Shown: piece after piece, positions 56,570-64,000 of the stretch | Layout of the letters: each line of letters opens with the position of its first letter | Numbering within the stretch: the stretch's first letter is position 1 | From: Pteria penguin | Taxonomy: Eukaryota > Mollusca > Bivalvia > Pterioida > Pteriidae | Assembly (NCBI GenBank): GCA_035048485.1 | Contig: CM068584.1 | Location: 59,459,739-59,523,738, forward strand | Reading direction: 5' to 3' | DNA: 64,000 bases | Made by a program: the position numbers and the translations under genes | Notes under the pieces: generated by a model | Told to the model about the DNA's origin: nothing | What the model saw: only the letters and a program-made list of their open reading frames with translations | Database searches by the model: none

Positions 56570-57398
56570 CTTGATTCCCTTTGTTTCGTTCTTGCAAGCA
56601 ACTACGCAGTTAGAAACTGAGAAATAGGAACTACCGAAAACACTTGCTAATATCCAATCAACGAAAAAAAAACAAAACAAAAAACAAAAAACGCCAGCAT
56701 ATCACAATTACAATCTAAAACATCTCATTTTGTATGAACATATCTTTCCTATACTGTATTTTTATTATTTTTGTACATCAGCAAACATTTTCTCACTTAT
56801 ACATTGTTTAAGGTTTGAGATGGCTTGTACCTTTTTCAATTGAGTTTTCGATGTTGTTCGGTATTTCTACGTACTCCTTTTGCTGTTATGAAACATGGAT
56901 ATGGGTTTATACGATTGTCGAGCTCGATTTAGATTTTTTATCTTATTTTATCTTTTTCCTTTCCTTTCCTTTCTGTTTGTTCTTTTTTTTTTTTTTTTGT
57001 TTTGTTATTTGTTTTTTATAATATGTTCGAATAAAGGCTTCTCAGTTCCAGAGCATACGCTGCATAGACTTATTTTAAATACAGAGTGGTATAGAAATCC
57101 ATCACTTTAAATGTTGTGCAATAGATAAATTATTGCAACATGCCGTTACAATGTACAGATGTTCAATTTCCTATTTATGAATATGACAGAGAGGTATTAC
57201 TTTGACGCAGTTTTATGAATTTGATCAACATATTAAGCCAAAAAATAAACATATATGGGAGAAGCGATGTCAGAAGTGCAACATAATGCTATAAATTCAA
57301 AAGTTTGATATCACAAATGTTACCAACTATTGTCATATTGTGGTAAATAAAGTCACATTTGATGAATTTGCTATCGAGCTGTTTCCATCAGTCTTTAG

Positions 57399-57406
57399 TA
57401 TATAAG
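57399..57406 (+). promoter_or_regulatory. TATA box of the PC4-like gene
   Basis: TATATAAG lies 59 bp before the ATG at 57458, a suitable place for a core promoter with a short leader. Confidence 0.55.
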
Positions 57407-57457
57407 TACTGATGCTATCAACGACAAGCACCTTCCTTTGCGAATAGATCTACAACC

Positions 57458-58162
57458 ATGTCACAGTTCACTCAGTATACAACAGAGGATGAGCGAGTTT
57501 ACTTTTCGCTCGAGCAGATGTCTATCACATTTTCTTATTTTAGGGGGGACGTTTGGATACATATACAAGGTAATATATACATGCATTTATCTTATTTGCA
57601 AGATCAAATTGTCTTACTTACCATAATTAGCCACATGGCTGTCGTCAGTTCTTAGTATTCTCAGAAACAATGATAAGTTTAATGCAATATGATAACAAAG
57701 GAAAGGGGTTGGAAAATGGAGTAGATGTTGAAAAAGGTACATTGTAGTACATCTCTTTCATTTACATATTGAATATCTCTCCAATGTATACGTATTTTGT
57801 TTTCATTTTCAGACAACAAGCATGGGAAAAGTGTCTCGATAAAAAAAGAAAAATTTGAAAAGATAATGGATATTAGATTCCAGATATTGAAGGAGGCGGA
57901 GTCGCTTGCGGAGCAATCCGCAAGCGAGAAACCACCACCACCACCCAGGAATGTAAGTAATCATCATCATAATTTATTTTGCAATATACGTTGAAAATGG
58001 CTATTATGATGATCTTTTAACATGATTTACTCTTTCTAACTCCATTTTAGCTGCAATTACTTTAACCATTGTCGTTTCGTTTCGTTTCAGGTTATTATGA
58101 AACCAGCAAAGAAACGTAGGACCTTGATAGATCTGGATGACGTTTTATATATAAATAAATGA
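57458..58162 (+). CDS. PC4-like protein, three exons, intact
   Basis: Exons 57458-57569, 57813-57952 and 58091-58162 have GT-AG edges, and phases 1 and 0 fit, giving 107 residues. The PC4-like core spans exons 1-2: FSLEQMSITFSYFRGDVWIHI followed by GKSVSIKKEKFEKIMD, matching the strand-strand-helix pattern of PC4/p15. The tail holds a Pro run and a nuclear-localisation-like KPAKKRRT. It lies head-away from the Polinton-like polymerase at 58363, with only 200 bp between the 3' ends. PC4 proteins bind single-stranded DNA and act in transcription or replication; here a replication role for the element is a guess. The domain is short and degenerate compared with host PC4. Confidence 0.6.
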
Positions 58163-59859
58163 ATAAATAAATGTTCAAACACTTTATTGTTTTATTTTTA
58201 CATGACAGAAAGGATTACCGTTGATTCGTTGTTAACATCAACATTGCATCATCAACATTACGAAGAATGCGTTTTCCAAATTATGATACGTTTTTTTATT
58301 TTGTAGTGTCCATAAGCGTAACTATGTATTCCATCGGGTTTTAACCAATATCGTTTGTCATCCTATGGCGATAGTGATATTTTATTGATTTGTTTTAAGT
58401 AGAGAATGTGTTTTTCACTTCTTATGCTCTCCATGCTGTGGCGATCATATTGCTTTTTGATAAGACAATCAACGTAATCCTGATGATGTAACATTGTTGC
58501 TACTGTAGATTTTGAAATTCCCTTTGCTTTCTTCACATCAGATACGTCGCCGCCATCATTTCCCTCCGTGTGAACTTGAAAGGAGTACATTTTAGGTCTC
58601 AAACCTAAGAAACATTTCACCGGATTACCTAAAATGATAATGATAATACTATTAAGATTACTTACATAAAATGATTTGCGACGAGAGCGGCGAACTTTAT
58701 TATCGGTTTGAGTCTTGTGTACCATTTACAACAAAACAAAGTCAAAACTCTAAACTTAAGTCAGAGCGTACATCATGAGACTTATGATAAACAATTTTTT
58801 TTATAATTCTACAATTTGCAAAACATAATATGAAAATAAATGTTTACCATTATTTTCATCTTTCCAACCACTTTATTATTTTCCGCACTGTATAAAAAAT
58901 GTGACTTGGGATATGAAGCTGTATCAAAGAGGTGCTGATGTTGTTCCATGTCTTTGTACATGTCTTGTGTAGACAGCTGATAAAACAAACCGTCTGTATC
59001 CGTCACCAGAAGGCGTGCACGTGGTCCATAGAACTTTAAGATGAAATGGTAGTGAAACTTGTAGATGTAACTTTGAGAGATCTAGTACAGTCATTCCTGT
59101 GATAATGGGTAGTTTTACTTTCTTGTTTTGCACACCTACGAGGTTTTCGTTGAATATGGTCAATCTCTCGAAACTTGGTTTCGTAACTAATATTTGCAAT
59201 TCCCTCCTAGTGTGAACAAGATTGAAGTTCATCCTCAACGGATATTTTCCATTGTCTTACTGGAAGAAAAAAATATTTTTCAAATAAAAATCATCGAATT
59301 TCTTATGGTATAAGACATGTTTGACACTCATTTAATAACGAAGAGCACATAGTCTTAAGTAAACGTTAAATCTTAACATTATGAATACTTTTTCTTATAA
59401 ATACATAACTGTTTAATTTATCTTATATATGTAATATTTACCCAAACACGATGTTGTTGTATGATTTGTATAGTGCAATTTCAAATTTGTTTCATGCATT
59501 CTGTCGCATCTTGATGTAATGTTCTATGTACCTTTTCATCCACGGCTTTTGGGTAAAGCTGATGACTCTATGCAACTTTTTTAATAAATTGTAGATTTCT
59601 GTAGTGTAAAACATATTCCTTTTTATCGAACAATGTTGGCACAAGTGTTTTTTAGCAATTTCACCACTTTTCTTATTGTGATCAAACCGTTGATACAGCT
59701 CTAGTGAATAAGGGGAGAGATCTTCAACGCGAATAGAAAAAGATTCTGGCGCCAATGGGAAATCTGAATGTTAATCATGTAAATGTCTGGGGTATTCAGG
59801 CGTCACTTCTAAAATAAAGCCAGTAATGTCATCCTTTGTAACTTTCATAATATCTAAAT

Positions 59860-61630
59860 GTAAAATATGCAATTGTCCAGTGACAAGTTTTAACATTTTT
59901 TTTCTTGTGCGTGCGTGTGTAAAACTTCGTTACTTTATATGTAATCCTAATTCTCTCTAGTCAGCAGCTTTTGACATTATCGTTATACTTAATCACATAT
60001 TTCGGTTGGCATATGTTTATTCTATCTGTCCGAGTTAATGAGATTACAGAAAGGGGAATGTCGTAACTTGAGACCTCGATGGCCGTACCTTAATCCCCCG
60101 GAAATACATTCTTCCTGGCACCGTAAATTGCCGATTTTAAACGAAGTACCTAATTAGTTAAGTTTAATTTCTTTTATAGAAATTAGTTTTTGTATATAGA
60201 TGTGTTATCATTTGTCCATTTGAAGAAATATGATTATGCCGTAATACAGGTAAATTATTATTATTTCTTTTAAAACATTTTTGATAATCGTTGGGTTTTA
60301 TCAGTCACGTGACTATGGTGACTTCACAATGCATTTTTGTTAGATCCGCACTTCTAGAAGAATTGTTAGAGGAGAAAGATGTATTTTTGAAACTTGTTTT
60401 AGTGATTAGAGAATACCAGAATTAATCGGCGATTTTCTGTAAGTTTATTTTATTGTACTTTATTAATCTAATTTTATTAATGTACATGTATTAGAATTAT
60501 TGGAAGTGTTATAAAATCATTGAATATTATAAATGAGTAATGATTATGATTTTATATTCGTATTTTCATTGATAAAGAATACATGTTAAAATTGTAAAAA
60601 CTGTTGCTATTTTTGTCGTCTTTACAAGGAGTTATTTGAAGATTGTTTTGTTTATCTATCATTTGGAAACACTTTTCTAATATTTGATAGTTTAAATGAA
60701 AATATAAGCGCACACGATGTTTTTATTTTTATTGTCGTGAATACAATTCATTGTAGGAAAACTGGAGATCTATGACACTATAGATAATGTCTTGGTTTTA
60801 AGAACATTTATATATGCAATCAGGGGTGAGTGTGATTAATGTGTTAGTAAATAATGTAATTAGTTATCATTATAGACATTTTAGTGTGAATCATTCTGTG
60901 TTTAAAATTATATTCATACTATACTTATTCATTTTAGCATAAGCCGGCGTGGCCTAGTGGTATCGCGTCGGACTCCTGATCGGGAGGCCGGGGTTCGAGT
61001 CCCGCTCTGGTCATGCCGGTGTCATGTCTTTCGGATGAGACAGTAAAAACCGAGGCCCCGTGTCGTGGTATGCATGGCACGTTAAAGATCCCTCACTGCT
61101 TCGGGTGGGTCCGTTGCAAAGGTCAAAATTTGTATGCCCCGCATCAGGCAGATGCCGTCACCATATACGTGAAATATTCGTATTGTGACGTAAAACAAAA
61201 ATCAATCAATCATTCAATCATTTTAGCATTGATTGAATGATTACTTTGATATTATGAAATAATCAATAATATTTTTCATTTATCGATTATATTAGTTATA
61301 TGTTATCTATTCCATTATATCATTTTTCCCTTTTATTCAAAAGAATCAATTTTAGTTGTTTGTGTTTCAAAAGGGTATCGTGATTTTATAATATGGTGAA
61401 TGATATTTTCATTCTAGATAAGTATATCATGTCACTGTGTGAATGAGACGTGTATGTTTAAGTAATGTGAGTTCCATGATGTTTTCATGTCACACTGTAA
61501 ACGAATTTAGATTCTCATTTCAGGTTTTATTTTTTCTTGGTGTGATGTTTTTCCTACATGTATACCTCCAAATAAATGATCGAACCAAAGAGATGTCTCG
61601 TGGCTTCTTATTGGCTGATCGGGATTACTT
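59860..61630. mobile_element. Unidentified ~1.8-kb insertion inside polymerase copy C
   Basis: Polymerase sequence stops near 61630 and resumes near 59858 on the minus strand. The interior is AT-rich with no transposase frame and holds the SINE at 60943-61215. A short shared ATTATG near both edges may be the target duplication, but the termini are not defined. Confidence 0.5.
60943..61215 (+). mobile_element. tRNA-derived SINE, copy 4 (best preserved)
   Basis: GCCGGCGTGGCCTAGTGG (A box) and GGGGTTCGAGTCCCGC (B box), then the body TCGTGGTATGCATGGCACG and GGTGGGTCCGTTGCAAAGG. It ends with an AATCAATCAATCATTCAATC tail. Confidence 0.9.
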
Positions 61631-62692
61631 TCTCTTTACATAATTTTCAATTTCTTTTTCAGTTAACCATCCAAAGTCGCCAACGGGAAGTGGTTCTAGC
61701 ATTGCCGCTCCATACAGGTTATTCATATTGAAATATCCTAAGTATGTATTTGGTTGGTTTTTATCATAGGTAGTTGGTATATATGGATTATTTGCTTCTG
61801 AAACCATTGCAACACAACCGCGAGCACCTTTTTCAATCATTTGATATTGATCAATATCAGTCAAAGTTCAAAACGTGCTTCAGTTATTTTGAGACATGCA
61901 TTCCATCACATTCCAGCGAGAGTGTAATATTGTGCTGGGCCAAGGTCAAACTTCTCCATAGAAATATTGCGAAAATACATCAGCTAATAGTAACACATCA
62001 CATGATAAATATAAGTCATGGTAGTCACCCATGGTTTTGATATTCATTGTAGACCATACACATAAGGCATGGTTATAGTCCTCGTCGGATATGTGCGGTT
62101 TGCTTAGAGAATTGTGAAGTGTGACTTATTTGGTAAAGAGGTAAATAAGAACTTGCTAGAATCGGTAACAAAAGAGTATGGGTAGACACCTTTTGGCAAA
62201 AGAAGATCTCTTTCTACACGTCTCTTGAGTTGCTTATTGAATTCTTTAAAATAGTTGTCCCCTTTTTCTCGCAGATTCTGCACCAATGTCTCGAGAGATG
62301 CTGATAAGAATTGAAATGAGTCGATGAATATTAGGTTTGAGAGAGAAAATGAAACATAACGTTCATGTGTGTTGGCAATCACATTTAGTCTTTTATTCTT
62401 GAATTGTCCTACCTTCTGCATTATAAGATGTGCATCGAATCCTCTTAAATTATGAAGAATAACTGGAATAAACCGAACTTGTTTGTATTGTAGATTACAG
62501 TTGTTATGTGCTATGGCAAAAATTGACCATTCAGATGATTGTGATTTCTCACGTTCTGAAAATTATTCTTAAATTCTAATCCACATATATGACAATGTGT
62601 CGCTTCTTGGAATTGTTTTTCAATATTTTCACTTTCCTCCATTAGTTCTGTATTTTTAATTTCTGCATTATCAACTCCTCTTCTTTCAATAA

Positions 62693-62760
62693 TTCTGTAA
62701 GAAATGTTTCTACGACATTGTCACCTTCGTCTAATTATCATATCTGTACAGAAATATACA
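62693..62760. repeat. 68-bp direct repeat, copy 1
   Basis: Identical to 63251-63318. On the minus strand its inner half reads as polymerase sequence continuous with 62692, so this copy is at its native place. Confidence 0.85.
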
Positions 62761-63212
62761 GAGTTTTTCACTCGTCCAATGTCTAGACTAATACGAAAAT
62801 GTTGGAGGTGCTTATCCTCACGCATGGCCATGAATCCTGGCGCGGGGTCCACTCGAACGATGGCACAGGGTCCGTCTAAGGGATGAAGTTCCATGCACAG
62901 TCGTAGTAGAGCGTCTCGAAGGGTATCGCACTGTTCGTCGGGAATAATGCAAGCGGCGGTAAACGAAGTTACAGATTCGTGTAAGATAAAGATTAACCGG
63001 CGGTTTTGTTTTATGACGTCAGTGGCAAAGTTAACTCCTACGGCATCGGGAGGTGGGTCGGACGTTTGCTCGACATATGCGGTGGGAACCTTCCGGAGCG
63101 ATGCGCAGAGATGGCAAGAGTCACATACGGTGTCTATAGCACGTGTCATGTCAAGAGCATAGAAGTTACGTTTCACGAGTAATAGCATTTGATGCTTTGT
63201 AGGATGGTCCAT
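62721..63212 (-). pseudogene. Ty3-like integrase fragment
   Basis: Reads the zinc-domain end (CDSCHLCASLRKVPTAY), GVNFATDVIKQNRRLIFIL (Asp), LCMELHPLDGPCAIVRVDPA (Asp) and FRISLDIGRVKN, then runs into the 68-bp repeat before the catalytic Glu. It matches the integrase at 14400-15572 block for block (MRPLDGPYSIIRTDPAPGF there) but is a different copy. No RT or LTR accompanies it. Confidence 0.85.
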
Positions 63213-63250
63213 ACGAATATGAAGGGCCGTAAGAAGACCGTCTAATACAC

Positions 63251-63318
63251 TTCTGTAAGAAATGTTTCTACGACATTGTCACCTTCGTCTAATTATCATA
63301 TCTGTACAGAAATATACA
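63251..63318. repeat. 68-bp direct repeat, copy 2
   Basis: Perfect duplicate of 62693-62760. It borders the outer side of the integrase fragment and passes into the dispersed repeat at 63258-63465. Confidence 0.85.
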
Positions 63319-63465
63319 AAGGTGTGGCTAATATTCTAATGTGTTTGAGCCTTCCTATAACTAATTAGCATATCTGTATAAAATATATAGGGAAATGGGT
63401 GGAGCTTGTCATTATACTGTTGTTCCAGTATCAGCATACTATTACTGCTAATATAGATTATACTC
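63258..63465 (-). repeat. Dispersed ~105-bp repeat, inverted copy
   Basis: On the minus strand: TAGTATGCTGATACTGGAAC, CAAGCTCCACCCATTTCCCT and ATACAGATATGCTAATTAG, the same order as at 44095-44200. Confidence 0.7.
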
Positions 63466-63599
63466 CTACAAATATCTTTTTATTTACAGGTACCGGACTC
63501 TTATTCAAGTTGTTTCTATTTATCTCTAATCTACAACAGCAATTAATGCGCTTATGGTAAATCTAAACGACGTCTCTTACTGACTATGTATGCCCCTTT

Positions 63600-63870
63600 C
63601 AACTTTCTCACCAAACAAAGAGAGGCTCCTATAGGGAATTCAGGTATAAAAATATTACCAAAGCGGGATACATGTATAGAAAATGCATGAGCGCACTGGT
63701 ATATCTGATAGACACTTGTTAATCACAATTAATGCGATTGTCTACATGAATAAAACTTTATTTACGGAATTGGTACCATATATCTTTTTTTCATTTCCCA
63801 TTAGAAGCCTTTGATCTCGAGCTGTCAGAGACACCTGGATGCATTTGCATTAGCCCAAAAAATCTCAACT
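63600..63870. repeat. Dispersed repeat, diverged copy 2
   Basis: AACAAAGAGAGGCTCCTATA, GGGAATTCAG and later blocks resemble 37040-37290. The remaining stretch to 64000 shows nothing recognisable. Confidence 0.45.
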
Positions 63871-64000
63871 CCCAGATAACTGTGATAAGAATTCCAATTG
63901 CATATGTAATGCATATTTTCCTTTCGAAATTAATGTCAAATAATCAACATATAAATAGCGTAGGGCGAGAGAAGAATTTATAATAAAACAATAAGATAAA

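Larger units (their letters stand above)
58363..62692 (-). pseudogene. Polinton/Maverick-like protein-primed DNA polymerase B, broken copy C with introns
   Basis: From high to low coordinates: CHICGLEF and AIAHNNCNLQYKQVRFIPVI, then LRGFDAHLIM (Exo II), FIDSFQFLSASLETLVQNL, YHDLYLSCDVLLLADVF, YFNMNNLYGAAMLEPLP, FPLAPESFSIRVEDLSPYSL (with one stop just before), then [31 protein letters not shown] (motif C, DTDG), and FLGLRPKMYSFQV with KKAKGISKSTVATML. Introns are seen at about 59263-59446 (GTAAAT...TTCCAG) and about 58632-58838 (GTAAAC...TTTTAG). Each rejoins family-conserved words. A ~1.8-kb insertion (about 59860-61630) with a SINE separates two palm blocks, and several frameshifts and stops exist. 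The N-terminus is cut at 62692. Confidence 0.82.

Overview
This is eukaryotic, AT-rich genomic DNA with spliceosomal introns and no bacterial-style operons. It is most likely from a bivalve or another mollusc/lophotrochozoan. The basis is the mix of tRNA-headed SINEs, DIRS/Ngaro-type, Ty3-type, PIF/Harbinger and Polinton-like elements, and a TCTG-containing dispersed repeat. I see no gene that is clearly an ordinary host gene. The window is almost entirely nested mobile DNA.

Layout. 1-8799: a DIRS-type (Ngaro-like) tyrosine-recombinase retrotransposon with three open frames (gag, RT-RNase H, recombinase) and split direct repeats. One of its terminal repeats (B2) is cut by a 3,077-bp transposon, 5483-8559. 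That insert has CACTTAC ends, a 5-bp target duplication (CTATT) and one recognisable gene, a RAG2-like protein on the minus strand with six kelch repeats and a PHD finger. The intact B1 copy of the same repeat is a natural empty site that defines the insertion to the base. This is the main discovery of the window.

8800-11000: unassigned DNA with a 31-bp inverted repeat and a SINE. 11100-15572: decayed Ty3-like LTR element. 15596-20153: second Ty3/gypsy element with near-identical 181-bp LTRs but broken frames. 21848-25660: decayed second DIRS-like element, interrupted by a 2.28-kb hAT-like insertion. 25885-29590: broken Polinton/Maverick-like protein-primed DNA polymerase B, interrupted by a 1.1-kb DNA transposon. 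31300-35400: a SINE, a gene with two PC4-like domains, a TA-flanked mariner-like element and a small coiled-coil gene.

37700-42265: an array of palindromes next to a decayed coiled-coil/transposase-like/Tudor-like gene (minus strand). 43851-44085: SINE. 44263-52303: an 8-kb PIF/Harbinger element with an intact six-exon Myb/SANT-like gene and a damaged four-exon HARBI1-like transposase. 52497-58162: small ORFs, a 158-bp tandem repeat, an intact five-exon gene for a small secreted/type I membrane protein, and a three-exon PC4-like gene. 58363-62692: a second Polinton-like polymerase (minus strand) with at least two introns, split by an insertion that carries a SINE. 62693-64000: a retrotransposon integrase fragment between perfect 68-bp direct repeats, then dispersed repeats.

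How it fits together: most elements sit inside older ones, so several insertion sites can be read exactly. The RAG2-like element carries no visible RAG1-like transposase, so if it moves it must use a protein supplied from elsewhere. PC4-like genes lie beside both Polinton-like polymerases, which suggests that they are cargo of that element family. All identifications come from reading motifs; no database search was done.
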